A stretch of DNA of 64,000 bases from Silene conica (Eukaryota > Streptophyta > Magnoliopsida > Caryophyllales > Caryophyllaceae): the NCBI GenBank assembly GCA_029255685.2, contig CM055316.2, forward strand, positions 77,870,861 to 77,934,860, in the 5' to 3' direction. The notes below the pieces were generated by a model, which was not told where the DNA came from, did no database searches, and saw nothing but the letters and a program-made list of their open reading frames with translations. Positions 11,102 through 22,800 of this stretch are shown here, piece after piece (the first letter of the stretch is position 1; each line of letters begins with the position of its first letter). Made by a program: the position numbers and the translations under genes.

Positions 11102-12763
11102 TCAGTAGAGTTTGGCGTTTGCCTTTTGGGACTCTCCGGACAGGGCTCCAATGAATGCTGAAACGGTTTTTAGAACGTTTTTCTTGGTCACTGCGGATAA
11201 TCTCGCGTCGTGTTCCGTTCCAGGCCTGTTTGATGCTCCTTTGAACACAATGTGTGGCACTCCATTTGCTATCGACGTCTGTGACACGAATTTAATGAAT
11301 TAATCCATTATATATTCTTTGTGGCGAGTATTTTAATATAGAGGAGTTTTAAAGAATGTTAAATAAATCTAATAGAAACTAACCGCAACGACAGCAGCAC
11401 TTGCGCTATCAGCAACGGTGATGTTGAGTTTCTTGTTAAGGAAGGCACCGTAGGCAGAGTTTGACACGTAAATATCAGACGAACCAGCACGGTAGGCTTC
11501 ACCGAAATGAACAGTGGGACGCTCGCCAAAGTTGATTCGAGAAGCGAGCTGAAGCCACTCAGAGTGTACATCGAAAAAGTAAGTCCTGGAGCCGCTGCCT
11601 GCTGGCTCGTATTTTTCGGTTTTTAAGGATGTAATGTGTCCCAAATAGTTTGATCCTGCTTCTGGCACATTGTATTCTCCTATCTTCAGTGATGGATACT
11701 TTACTTTTGACTCGTATTCCTGCGTGTTACATCATCGTTCATATCTGTCTGGTTGTATTCCGTTAAATTTTATTTACGTTCAATTAATTATGTTCAGTTA
11801 ATCTTTTCACAAAATTAACTTTTAATTCAACTAAATTGCTTTACCTTAGTTCCACTCAATTTAGTTCAATTAAGCCCTACTATAATTAATTCAATTCAGC
11901 TCGTTTCAACCGAATAAAACAAGGCCTAAGTATGTATGTACCTCCCAGCTCCAGACACCGGCAAAGGCGACTTGAGAAGGAATAACAACATCGGTGATGA
12001 TGACTTTATCGCTAATAGTTGCTGCAGATCCATAGTTGATGATTCCCTTGATGGGGAACGTATCTATCAATATTTGTACGGTCGCCGCTACATTTGCCTG
12101 TACATCAATGGTATAACAAAAGGGTTTAAAATGTTCATGCTCTAAGGTAACGCGAGCCTATTCGTATTGTAAAATCATATCGTATATTTTTTTTTTAATT
12201 AACCCTCGAAATAATTAATAATTGTGAAACCTACCAATGGCTTCCCAGCAAGGACATGGACGATTGGTTGGGACTTGAACGTCCCCAAGTTGAGCTTCCT
12301 CCCTGCATAAGTGACCGGCCGTAAAAGATTAAACACAAATAAATGGATTATTATTAATTACTCTGTATTCTAATTACGGTATTTCCTTAACAAAAATATT
12401 TTATTGGAATTTACGTTTTCCATGCATATTCATATTCAAATCCATTTCGATAAATCTATTAAAAACGGTTATTACTATTAATTATTATCCTATAACTTTA
12501 TGCAAAGATGATATTTGCATTTGATATATACCAGCAACGATAATGTAAGGAAAGGAACTGCTAGGTTCATAGTCAGTCGAGTTAGTGAGTAGGTCCTCGT
12601 CCGCACTAGTAGAAATAACAAGTCCAATATAGGACCCGTCTTTGACAGAAAGTCGCTCCACAACGTCATGGAGCGGGTGATTAACGGGTAATTGAAGGGT
12701 GTCGGGCACCAGTAAAAGGAGCCCGACGACTACCACTAGCAATTTTATCATACCACCAGCCAT
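11102..12763 (-). CDS. Bark storage protein-like, nucleoside phosphorylase family, gene 1
   Basis: Five exons: 12763-12532, 12302-12235, 12097-11942, 11719-11384 and 11278-11102. All introns are GT-AG. The 969 coding bases stay in frame and give 322 residues. The N terminus is a signal peptide (MAGGMIKLLVVVVGLLLLVPDT), so the product should enter the secretory path, probably to the vacuole or wall. Family features of the PNP/UDP phosphorylase fold: GTFKSQPIVHVLAG, then a glycine motif GIINYGSAATIS, then GSSDIYVSNSAYGAF, then DSASAAVVATSIANGVPHIV and FKGASNRPG. In plants these are wound- or season-induced nitrogen storage proteins related to nucleosidases. The usual catalytic Glu and Asp positions are Ala and Asn here, so enzymatic activity is doubtful. 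It is intact and near-certainly a real gene; the storage role is inferred. Confidence 0.9.
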
Positions 12764-12838
12764 TTTTTGGTGAATGCCTGTAATATTAGTGCAATAGAAT
12801 GTTTATGAAAGGTTGTGTAGAGTATGTTAGTTAGGGTG

Positions 12839-12850
12839 AGTTTATATAGG
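12839..12850 (-). promoter_or_regulatory. TATA box of storage-protein gene 1
   Basis: The minus strand reads CCTATATAAACTC about 80 nt before the ATG. The same GAGTTTATATAG (plus-strand) block is found upstream of gene 2, so it is a conserved core promoter. Confidence 0.75.
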
Positions 12851-13337
12851 CGAGATGTTACTTGGGGTATTAATTTACATTTTACATAATGTGTGAACAA
12901 CAATTGTTCCGTATTTATCAGGATAGTTTATTTTAAAAGGGTCCATTTCTCCATGTATAATCTATGGACTCTGATTTATTCATGTGTATCATATGAATGA
13001 ATGAATAAAACCTCAAACCTTAAATTACATCCATTTGATGTTGACAGTGAATTATTGTTGTACTATGTTTGGACCGGCCATTAATTAATACGGGTTGACC
13101 CGACCTGTAGTTCAGCCTCTCAACATATAACCTGACCCGGCCCAGTCCACCTCCCGGATCCCTTTTGTGGCCTTACTTGAGTCACAATACCCAAATACGG
13201 CCCGCACTTGACCCGCCTACTTAGTATTTAAAAAGTTACAATGGTCCACCAGGGCTCGGATCAAATTTTCTCCCAGCTCGGCCCGACCGAGCTCGTCTCC
13301 CCAACTAGCCTGGGTCTTGCCAATGAGTCCGATCTTG
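12851..13337. other. Gene 1 upstream region and intergenic DNA
   Basis: No ORF of note. 13070-13330 is unusually GC-rich for this window and has repeated CCCGG, GACCCG and GGCCCG words (13090-13215), suggesting an unrecognised repeat fragment. Confidence 0.35.
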
Positions 13338-13838
13338 TTAAAGTAGGAGGTTGCTCCAAGACTTTAGAGTAGTATATTATCCCATATCGGAAGAATAGTG
13401 GGGGAGTTACTACTGAATAACAGTCGATCGACTTATTGTGCGAACTTTCTGGTCTATCGACCAAAATAGTGGTCGATCGACATATGCCATACACGGTTTT
13501 GGTCGATCGACTAAAATACTAGTCGATCGACTTATCTCCTAATCTTGAGTTGGTCGATCGACCAACAGACAAGTCGATCGACTTTCTCTACAGTTCGATT
13601 TCTCCGCTGGTATTCACTTTCGCATAGGATTCTTACTTGCTGTTATAAAATAGTTGTTGGATATTATTACATAATAATTTCAGATTCAGTACAATTGATT
13701 ATTGGTTTTATGACCATTAATCTCATATCTTAAGTGAACGTTAAGAGCCTCCCTCACACTATAAAAGCAACCCTTGCATATTTCAGAATTACACACAAAA
13801 TATTCATTGAAACATTCTCTATACAATTCTTCGCTTCT
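13338..13838 (+). repeat. Probable LTR-like sequence, left part, split by the Athila insertion
   Basis: Begins TGTTAAAGTAGGAGG, contains a CCCATATCGG box common near plant LTR starts, an array of GTCGATCGAC palindromes, and a TATA-like CTATAAAAGC near 13761. It continues beyond the Athila element at 27187 (CTTCTATATAATATAC, ending perhaps at GTGCTACA near 27242). No internal domains or second LTR are visible, so this is a fossil of unknown lineage. Confidence 0.4.
13424..13582. repeat. Array of GTCGATCGAC palindromes
   Basis: About six copies of the 10-bp perfect palindrome GTCGATCGAC or a one-base variant (such as GTCTATCGAC) occur in about 160 bp, with spacers of roughly 10-30 bp and irregular content. 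The array lies about 85-245 bp after the presumed LTR start and before its TATA-like box. Confidence 0.85.
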
Positions 13839-15763
13839 TGATACGGAAGAACTAGTGGTCGTTATTACACTAATTATCTCGCCAAACAAATTATAAAACC
13901 TAAACTAGACTCGACTATACTCGAAATAAAAGTAGTAAAGTGCAAGTTAAGGGTCGAACCCAAGAGAAAGGAAATAACTAAAGACTTGCTTTAAACAAAA
14001 CTAAACAAAGATTTAATGAAGACTTGATGATGATTAGAGACTAAAGATGAATGACTTATCAACAAACCATGGATATTGACATAAATGAACAACAAGGGAA
14101 TAACATAAATGAAGGATTCAATGATTGGAAAAGCATTCACAATGACAATAAAAGAGCAATAAATGAGAATTGATTTGGGCTAGGCAAAACCACAAACAAT
14201 AAATGTGCACAAATTCAATAGGAGAGAAAATCTTGGTGCAACCTTCTCAAAATACCTCAACAAAGACAAAGTCGACTCTATCACCCCTCCTATTTATCTA
14301 CCCACTAAGAACATCCTAAGATAGTGAATCCCATGACTAAACCGTACATAGGGTTCTTTCGATTCTAGCCTAAGCCACTAAACCGTAACAAGAGGACTAA
14401 AACCAAGCGATTAAAGATTAAACCAAAGGATGAACAAGGAAACTAATCTACACACATTAAACCATGCTAGTAGAATTAGTCAAGTAAACTCTACTCAAAA
14501 GGTATTTCCTTTAGGCCGCGTTTGGAAACACGGAAATGATTTCATTTTGATGATTTCAATTGTAGAAATCAAAATGTTTGAATTCAATTCGAAATCCAAT
14601 TCCAAGAGTTCGTTTGGGAAACCCGTGGATTTGGAATTGGAATTGGGCGAGACAGATATTGGTCGAAGTGATCGAAAATTTTTTATTTTGGAAAATAAAA
14701 TTTCCCCGGAAAATATTCGCGATCGAAAAAATGTCGAAAATTAAAATATTACGATTAAATTTGAATATAAAAAGACGTAAATAGTGATGGAATTGAAATA
14801 ACTAGTATATGGTAGGGATTTGAGAGACTCAAATTTTAACTATGTTGGAATTGGTAAGGAATTGAGCCAATTCCAATTCCAAATTCTAGAGGTTTCCAAA
14901 CACTTGAAATGTTTCAATTACGGAATGCAATTCCAATTCCGGGTTGTCAAACATGCTCTTAAACCAATTCCACACAATTTGAGCTTGCTACTACAAATCC
15001 TAAGTAAAAACTAAGCCATTTCCTTAGAACATGCAAAGATTGAACAACTAGAAGCAAGGATGATCAAACCCAACAACTAATAATAAAACATTAAAACAAA
15101 GAGAGAACATTAGATAAACTAGAGGGATGAAAGTGTCTTACAATATCAAAGTTGGATACTTTGATTAGGATTACACCAAAAATGAGAAGATTAGCTTCTC
15201 ATTTGCATAATTACAAGCTTGAAAATAGGGAAAGATTACAATTAATTAGAGAGTAAATGTTATTGTTCTAAAGATAAGATGATGTCTTAAAACATTCTGA
15301 AGTTGATGAGTATTTATACCCCTGCACAAAACCCTAGGATAATTTCATTTTAAAAGCCCAAACACGGATTAGAAAATCCGTGTAAAACAGAGATGCGCAG
15401 GGGGCGCAGGCTGCGCAGGACCCCCTTGCCTGCGCTAGAGGGCGCAGCTGCGCACGACTATTGCGCAGGCTGCGTAGTGCCTCGCAGCTTGCTTTTCTTT
15501 GCTTCATTTCTTCAATTGACCATAACACTTGAGCTCTTCCTTTGTTTGCTTCCCTTTTGACCTTGAACTTGTACCCTTGGTTATCCTTCTCCTCCTTGGT
15601 AGAGAAGAGTTGTTTCAAGCTCCCAAAAAAACACACAAAAACTCGAAATTACAATCACAAGAGTAAACCGACATATTACATGAAAGTCTCGCTATGACCC
15701 GGTATCAAGCATGTTTGATTTGATAAAAATTACCTATTGACCCGTCACTATTTGACACTATCA
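13839..15763 (-). repeat. Athila 3' LTR containing a later MITE
   Basis: 1925 bp. It matches the other LTR throughout except for a 445-bp MITE plus its 3-bp duplication (14514-14961) and small indels. The GCGCAG palindrome block is at 15393-15486. Confidence 0.95.
14514..14958. mobile_element. Tourist-like MITE nested in the Athila LTR
   Basis: Present in this LTR and absent from the partner LTR at 25706-27186, which shows the empty site as a single TTA. The target duplication TTA is at 14511-14513 and 14959-14961. Terminal inverted repeats are GGCCGCGTTTGGAAAC and, reverse-complemented, GAGCATGTTTGACAAC. TTA duplication and this terminal core are typical of PIF/Harbinger MITEs. It inserted after the retrotransposon. 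Confidence 0.93.
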
Positions 15764-15790
15764 AATACCCCCACACTTGGACTTTTGCTA
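15764..15790 (-). other. Athila polypurine tract
   Basis: On the minus strand, CAAGTGTGGGGGTATT lies directly before the 3' LTR start, the place where second-strand synthesis is primed. Confidence 0.7.
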
Positions 15791-16787
15791 GTCCCGAGCA
15801 AAACTCGAAACAAGCCTTTCGAAAGTCAACAAGGTAGTGTAGGTGCAATGATCTCTCTTCCCTTACAACACCCTTCTTATGCCTCCTTCGACACAAACCA
15901 CCGATTAAAAAGAAAAAAAAACTAGACTCAATTGTTTAACAATCACTCTTCCCTCACACGCCCTCCTTATACCTCCCTCTACACAAGACTCAACAAAACT
16001 CCAACTCCGAAATCTACACTTCCACCCTTCTTATAACTCCCTATCAAAAGATGACCACCCTCACCTCATCCCGAGGTGATAGCGAGGTGGCCTCAACATC
16101 CATCAAGATCAACATAATTTCCACTTATAACGCCCCCTTATCGCTCCATAAGATGCAAACCGTGATACTTGGTTGCCCCCAAACACCTAAAAATTGACAA
16201 GCCAAGTATCACAAGTGAAAACCACCGATTTAAAACCAAATTTTGTGACACAAAAAGAAATTAAACCTATGTCTAACCTCCTTCCAAATCCTCCTTATCG
16301 CTCCCTTCTTGTCTCTCCATTTTTTTTATTTTTTTTTTCTCTTTTTTTTTTTTTTCTCTCATTTTGCCTAAGGTGCCCTCTCGGGTTTTCACTTTAGCTT
16401 TTCCTTTCCTCTCGTGGTGGCTCGCAACTCAATTTTTCTTTTTGCCCGGAACGCCCTTTCGGGTTTTCATTCCGTCCTCGGCCACCTTCCCAATTTTGCC
16501 TAGGCGCCCACCCTTGTGGGTTTTCACCTAGCGGGGATTTTTTTCTTTTCTTTCTTTCTTTTTCTTTTTCTTTTTTCTTTTATCTTTTTTTTTTTCCATT
16601 TTTTTTTTCTTTTTTTTTTTATTTTTTATTTTTTATTTTTTATTTTTTTAAACAAGAATGAAAATACATGAAAATTTGCTTTGAAGTTACAAAAATACAT
16701 CAATTTGATAACAACAAGGCTATCTACCTCCCCCATACTTACATTTCACATTGTCCTCAATGTGAAGGAAGTAGTTACTAGCCTTGC
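15791..16787 (-). other. Athila 3' non-coding region, pyrimidine-rich
   Basis: Non-coding stretch between the third ORF and the polypurine tract. The plus strand carries long T-rich runs (about 16318-16360 and 16535-16650), and a GCCC-TTTCGGGTTTTCA-like phrase recurs near 16378, 16455 and 16509. No gene seen. Confidence 0.5.
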
Positions 16788-18455
16788 TCACTCATGGGAA
16801 CCCGAGGAACCTCCTTTTTCATAGGTGCCTCGGTTCTTCCTTCTTTCTTCTCTTCTTCTTCTCTCTTGTTGAGCCCGGTTGTAAGTGTCATCAACAAACG
16901 TTTGGTCTACAAGAGGAGGGGCACTTGGGTTAAGTTGCATTCCAAAAAGGCCCCGAATAATGCCAAAGGAGTCTTCTTGGAGGCGGGAGTCCTCATAAGA
17001 ATCATGGAGGTATTCTTGATGGTGGTGGTTTTGCACCTCAAAGTGATGACTCATGGAATTCCTCCAAGCTTCTTGTTCATTCCACCTTTTCAACTCCTTC
17101 TCCCAGTATTTATTTTGTTGCTCTCTCCATAACCGGTCCTCCTCTTGGTGCCTTTGCATGTCTTCCATCAACTTTAATTGGGCCCTCTCGGCCTCCTCAT
17201 GCAACCGGGCTCTCTCATCTACCGTGGAGCGCCATGTAGTAACCTCCCCTTGCCAATTATGAGCGCTCTCTACCCTCCCACCAATGGACTCCAAAGTACT
17301 CTTTGTGGAGTCAAAGTAGGCGAAAAGGCGTTGCTCCCAAGGAGCAAGTGGGTTGTGAGCACTCCCACTAACATCTGGCATAGGAGTATCATGAAAACCT
17401 TGCTCAAAAGACTCACGCTCCCTCTCTTCCACAACTTGAGGGTTGGAGCTTGACTCCACGACTCTTCTCTTCCTTATCCTTTGTTGCGGGGCTCCGATAA
17501 CATCTCCCTCACCGGGGCAAAAGAAATCCCGCGCCAAAAAGCCACTAGGAAGGGGATCATTACTAGGGAGCCTCATGTAAGAAACACCTCCCTCTCCCAA
17601 CCAAACACAACTCCACGGGACCGTGTCTAATGCTTGGATCATGTGGGTTTCCACAAGACCCGCTTCATTGTAAAGATTTGTCCCAAACAATTGAGGTTGG
17701 TCCTCGGGAATTTGGTCCACAAAATGGCGGACGAAAAGGGTGATAAGTCCCCCACAATTGATGCTCCCCTTTTTTCCCTTATGCTTGATCCCATTTTTTA
17801 CGAACAATATCGCCCAATCCGGCACTCCTCCGCCCTCGGGAAGCATAGCCCACAAGCACTCTCTCACGCTATCATTGACCTTGGTTGGCTCCCCCATTGA
17901 GAAAAAGAATGATGCTATCATCCTAGCAAGAATCCGTAGGGGTGGGTTGGTGATAGCGGAAATTTTATCATTGTTAGTTTGGTGGGTTTTTCCCGTGATC
18001 CCACACCACATCTCATTTAGCTTTCCGGGTGGTGGGTTGATGGGGGAAGGAGGTTGGGTGATTCTTAGGATCTCCCTCACCATCTCAAAGGTAATTGAAT
18101 GCCAAACTTTGTTTAATCTAAAACTCACGGTTTCATTTCCCCGTACTTCCTCGATACTTAGGGTGGCTAGGAACTCCAAGGTGTAAGCGGGGTAGGTGTT
18201 ACATTGGAGGTTCATGTATCTCTCAAGCCCTACCTTGGTAAGAAATGCCAAGGTTTGATCAAAAATCCCCATATCGGGTAAAGTACTCGGGTGAAGGAAT
18301 TTTGAGATGTGAAGTGGTTTGTTGTCAAGATTTTTGAAGTGATTTTTGTATGTGGCATTCAATCCCTCATTTCCCTTAAAAGGCTCGGGTGGGGGTGGTG
18401 GTGGTGGAGCATTGGATGACTCTCCTTTATTACCCTTTTCCCTTAGATTTGCCAA
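16788..18455 (-). CDS. Athila third ORF, unknown function
   Basis: 555 codons, open. It has the Athila ORF signature region (HISKFLHPSTLPDMGIF, then YPAYTLEFLATLS), a proline run near the N terminus, and a charged, coiled-coil-prone C-terminal half rich in Glu, Arg and Gln. It occupies the position where Athila/Calypso elements may carry an envelope-like ORF, but I see no signal peptide or clear membrane segment, so I do not call it an envelope. The function of this family is not established to my knowledge. Confidence 0.75.
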   Translation of the reverse strand: MANLREKGNKGESSNAPPPPPPPEPFKGNEGLNATYKNHFKNLDNKPLHISKFLHPSTLPDMGIFDQTLAFLTKVGLERYMNLQCNTYPAYTLEFLATLSIEEVRGNETVSFRLNKVWHSITFEMVREILRITQPPSPINPPPGKLNEMWCGITGKTHQTNNDKISAITNPPLRILARMIASFFFSMGEPTKVNDSVRECLWAMLPEGGGVPDWAILFVKNGIKHKGKKGSINCGGLITLFVRHFVDQIPEDQPQLFGTNLYNEAGLVETHMIQALDTVPWSCVWLGEGGVSYMRLPSNDPLPSGFLARDFFCPGEGDVIGAPQQRIRKRRVVESSSNPQVVEERERESFEQGFHDTPMPDVSGSAHNPLAPWEQRLFAYFDSTKSTLESIGGRVESAHNWQGEVTTWRSTVDERARLHEEAERAQLKLMEDMQRHQEEDRLWREQQNKYWEKELKRWNEQEAWRNSMSHHFEVQNHHHQEYLHDSYEDSRLQEDSFGIIRGLFGMQLNPSAPPLVDQTFVDDTYNRAQQERRRREERRKNRGTYEKGGSSGSHE

Positions 18456-19094
18456 TACCGAAAACCATCTTGAATATAGTCCTTGTAATACAAATCAACC
18501 AACTTGAAACAAACCAAATTTTTAAAGAATTTTTCTAAGGGACAATTCAACAAACACCTTGAAGGCACTAGTGATAAAACAAGTTCTAAGATGGTGTTTG
18601 TTAATTTGTTCCTTCCCTAACATAAATTTTCCACAACAATCCTCAACCACAATCAACAAGAAATAATCTAAACCAACTAACAAAAGAGTTCACTAGATTA
18701 AATCACAAGAGAAAAGTGAGAAAGTTTATACCGTCCCGAATTCCTCAATGCTTGTTGAAATGGAATGAGAACAAGTGAAACCTCCTATGCACCCTTCAAA
18801 ACTTTTGCAAATCTTGAAAACAACCCGGAAAAGTCTAGGGTTTTTGGTTAAAATAGGGGTTTTGCAGAAATTTGGATGTTATAAAGTGGTTGTTTGATGG
18901 TGGGAAAGGGTCTTATGAAGGATTTGAGTGAAAAGACTTTGAGTTTGTTGATGGTGGGAAGGATTATTGAAGAGGATGGAGTGTTTGAGAGGGGTTTTTG
19001 AGAAGGGTTTTGGGGTTTGATATGTCGATGGAAACAAGAGATGTAAGATTATGGTGATAAGAATAAGGATAAAAAGAAGATAAGGAAACCGGAT

Positions 19095-19270
19095 TTTGGG
19101 ATTGCGCAGGCAGCGCAGGCTGCGCAAATTTTGGCTGGGGTTGCGCTGAAATTGCGCAGTTGCGCTTGATGTTGCGCAGGCTGCGCCTCAGCTCGACAAG
19201 GTCACTCTTTTTTTTCTTTTGAAATTCCTGCGCAGCTGCGCCAATTCTCGCGCACCCTGCGCCCTGCCTC
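19095..19270. repeat. GCGCAG palindrome-rich block between pol and third ORF
   Basis: Many copies of TGCGCAG with its complement, including GCGCAGGCTGCGC and GCGCAGCTGCGC. It is followed by a GAAATTCCTGCGCAGCTGCGC phrase also found near 22745, so this block and the one at 22610-22800 are diverged duplicates. Confidence 0.85.
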
Positions 19271-19588
19271 GAACTTCTTCCCCTTAATTCTTTTTATTTC
19301 CATCCTTACTTAGCCAACCTTCACCGAACTTGTTTGCCCATTTCCGACTCGGCCTTCATTTTCTCTCGAGCATGCTTCCTTCAAAGTCGTATCCGAATCA
19401 CTACACCATTCAACAAACCTCAAGAGTACTTGAATTTCAAAGCAAATAGATTATTGAGACTAAAAGAAACAACAAAAGAACTATGACATGAAATTAAATC
19501 TAGTCTAAGAAAGCAAGTAAATAAGGATAGAATATTTACAAACTTTGCCGTTATTTAATGTCGATGGCTCGACCACCTCTTTGCTTCC

Positions 19589-22473
19589 TCATTCTTGATA
19601 AACGGGGTCCGCGAGTTGGATCTCCCCTTCTCCATGCAACTCAATGTTTTGAAGGTAATGTTTCAACCTTTGCCCATTCACTTTAATCACTTTCCCAGTC
19701 TTTAGGTCTTCCACCTCAATGGCTCCATGAGGTAGTACCTTTCGAATTATGAAAGGCCCAAACCACCTAGACCTTAGCTTTCTGGGGAAATTCTTGAAAT
19801 GGCTTTGGAAAACTAGCACCTCCTCTCCTTCCTTGAAAACCCGACGAGTGATCATTTGATCATGCAACCTCTTTCTCTTCTCTTTGTAGATTGCGGCATT
19901 ATCAAAAGCATCACTTCGTAGTTCCTCCAATTCTTGAATTTGAAGTTTTCGGTGGAGCCCCGACTCATCATAACTTTGGTTGAATGCTTTAATTGCCCAA
20001 TAAGCTTTGTGCTCAATCTCCACCGGGAGATGACAACTTTTTCCATAGCTGAGCCTATAGGGGGACATGCCGATGGGAGTCTTGTAAGCTGTCCTATAGG
20101 CCCACAAAGCATCATTGAGTCTCTTGCTCCAATCCTTCCGGTCGGGGTTGACCGTCTTCTCCAAAATGCTCTTAATTTCTCGGTTTGACACTTCCGCTTG
20201 GCCATTGGTTTGCGGGTGATAGGCCGTGGAAATCTTATGAATCACTCCATACTTCTTCAAGAGGGAGCCCACTAATTTGTTGCAAAAGTGGGTTCCCCTA
20301 TCACTTATGATGCACCTAGGAAAGCCAAATCGAGAGAAAATGTTTTCTTGCACGAAAGAACTCACGGTTTTTCCATCATCATTCCGTGTGGGAATTGCCT
20401 CAACCCATTTGGAAACATAATCTACGGCAAGTAGAATGTAGAGGTTGCCGCTTGAATTGGTGAACGGCCCCATGAAGTCGATCCCCCATACATCAAATAT
20501 CTCAAGAAAAAGCATGGTTGTTGAGGCATTTCTTGCCTTCTTGATATGTTGCCACAACATTGACAACGATCACAGCTTTTCACAAATGCATTAGTGTCCC
20601 GAAACAAGCTTGGCCAATAGAATCCGCACTCTAACACCTTCCTAGCGGTTCTCTGAGGCCCAAAATGTCCGCCACACGCATATTCATGGCAATGTTTAAG
20701 GATTGACGGTACTTCCACGTCCGGCACACACCTCCTAATCATTTGGTCTTGACAAATTTTCCATAGATACGGGTCATCCCAAATATAGTAACGAGCATTC
20801 TTCTTAATCTTGTCCCGTTGACTCGAAGATAGGGTGGTAGGGAACCTCTTGGTCACAATATAATTCACAAGGTTTGCATACCAAGGCTCAATCACTCTCA
20901 ACCCATAAAGTGACTCGTGTGGAAGGCTTCCATCGACCACTCCCATCTTCGTTGCCACATCTTCATTAATGTGGAGCCTACTCAAATGGTCGGCCACCAC
21001 ATTTGCACTCCCTTCCTTGTCTTTGATCTCAATATCAAACTCACTCAATAAAAGCACCCATCTCATCAACCTTGCTTTGGTGTCCTTCTTGTCAACAAGT
21101 TGTCTTATGGCCTTGTGATCGGTGAAGATGACGACCTTTGCTCCCAAAAGATATGATCGGAATTTTTCAGTAGCATACACCACCGCCAAGAATTCCTTCT
21201 CCGTGGTGGTGTAGTTCCTTTGAGCATCATTCAAAAGCGAGGAGGCATATTGGATCACATGTGCCACTTTTCCTTCCCTTTGGCCTAGAATCGCGCCAAG
21301 AGCATAGTCGCTAGCGTCCGTCATAATCTCAAAAGGGAGGTCCCATCTTGGAGCTTGAATGATGGGTGCCGTCACCAACCTCTCCTTCAAGGTATCAAAA
21401 GCCAACCTATAAGAATCATTGAAAACAAACTCCACATCCTTGTGCAAGAGTTTGCACAAGGGGTAAGCAATTTTTGAAAAATCTTTTATAAACCTCCGGT
21501 AAAAGCCCGCATGTCCTAGGAACGACCTCACATCTCGAGTATTAGTGGGATATGGCAAGGTTTTTATTACTTCCACCTTTGCCACATCCACCTCAATCCC
21601 TCTTTTCGACACTATGTGTCCTAACACGATGCCGCTTTTAACCATAAAGTGACATTTTTCGGAGTTCAACACAAGGTGTGACTCCGTGCATCGTGTTAGG
21701 ACCATAGTTAGGTGGTCCAAACATGCGTCAAAGTTGTCTCCATGGACGGTGAAATCATCCATGAAGACCTCTAAGACTCTTTCCACAAGGTCCGAGAATA
21801 GACTCATCATGCATCTTTGAAATGTACCCGGAGCATTGCATAGCCCGAAGGGCATCCTCCGGTATGCATATGTTCCGAAAGGGCACGTGAATGTTGTTTT
21901 TGATTGGTCCTCCGGCTTAATTGGGATTTGAAAATATCCGGAGTAACCATCCAAAAAGCAATAAAACTCTCTTCCCCCCAACCTTTCTAGCATTTGATCT
22001 AGAAAGGGCAAGGGGTAATGATCTTTGAAGGTCACGGCATTTAGGCGGCGATAATCGATGCAAAATCTCCACCCGGTTTGAATCCGAGTGGGGATTAAGA
22101 CTCCTTCTTTGCCTTCGATTACCGTCACCCCACCCTTTTTAGGTACACATTGAGTAGGGCTTACCCATTGGGAGTCGCTAATGGGATAGATGATTCCCAT
22201 TTGGAGTAGTTTGATGATCTCTTCTTTCACAACCTCCATCATTGGAGGATTCAATCTCCTTTGCGGTTGTCGAACCGGCTTTGCTTCTCCTTCCAAACGA
22301 ATCTTGTGCATGCAAATGCTTGGGCTTATCCCTTTAAGATCCGCAATACTCCACCTAAAAGCGCCTTTGTACTTTTGCAAAACTTCCACTAATCTCTTCT
22401 CTTGGTCTCCCTCAAGTGTGTTTGAAATTATAAGAGGTAGGGTACTTTCTTTACCAAGAAAAACGTACTTCAA
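19589..22473 (-). pseudogene. Athila pol: reverse transcriptase, RNase H, integrase
   Basis: Gypsy-type order is seen. Reverse transcriptase has the FMDDF active site and the YPLPF and FGLCNAP motifs. RNase H begins at TDASDYALGAIL. Integrase follows, with a zinc-binding region (HCHEYACGGHFG, CDRCQ), the [16 protein letters not shown] and [12 protein letters not shown] motifs of the DDE core, and a basic C-terminal tail. No chromodomain is seen, as expected for Athila. The region looks nearly whole, with about one or two breaks, so I record it as a fossil. Confidence 0.88.
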
Positions 22474-22609
22474 ATGACGGGAAGTGGTTTGAGATTTGGG
22501 GTGGGTGGTTTTATAGTGGAGGGTAGTGGTCTTTCAAGGGAAGCCTCCAAGGGAAGGAATTTCTTTTGGAATGTGTAAGGAATAGTCGAAAAACAAGGCA
22601 AAACAGGGC

Positions 22610-22800
22610 TGGGAGCTGCGCAGGCTGCACTTGGTGTATGCGCAGGCTGCGCCTGCCTAGCGCAGCTGCGCCCGACTTCTGCGCAGGCTGCGCCTCTGGT
22701 CGCAGTTTGCTCCTTTTTTTTCTTTTAATTTGTATTTCCCCTTTGAAATTCCTGCGCAGCTGCGCACCTCCTGTGCGCAGCCTGCGCCCTGGCTCGCATT
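22610..22800. repeat. GCGCAG palindrome-rich block between gag and pol
   Basis: About ten copies of GCGCAG or CTGCGC in 190 bp, several forming perfect palindromes such as GCGCAGCTGCGC. It overlaps the end of the gag-protease frame, where it yields a Cys/Arg/Ser-rich tail unlike the rest of the protein. Confidence 0.85.

Noticed and set aside
11102-12763. Ribosome-inactivating or lectin-type defence gene
   Set aside because: The signal peptide plus a short secreted protein suggested it, but the GIINYGSA, SDIYVSNSAYG and GVPHIV blocks are those of the nucleoside phosphorylase fold.
13424-13582. CRISPR-like repeat-spacer array
   Set aside because: The repeats are 10-bp palindromes with irregular spacers in a plant LTR. 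There are no cas genes and the genome is eukaryotic.
15334-15636. 100-residue ORF repeated at 26757-27059
   Set aside because: It lies in the two Athila LTRs and translates the GCGCAG block; the duplication follows from the LTRs, not from coding selection.
16788-18455. Envelope protein in the Athila element
   Set aside because: Position alone suggests it. No signal peptide or membrane segment is apparent, so only an unknown third ORF is claimed.
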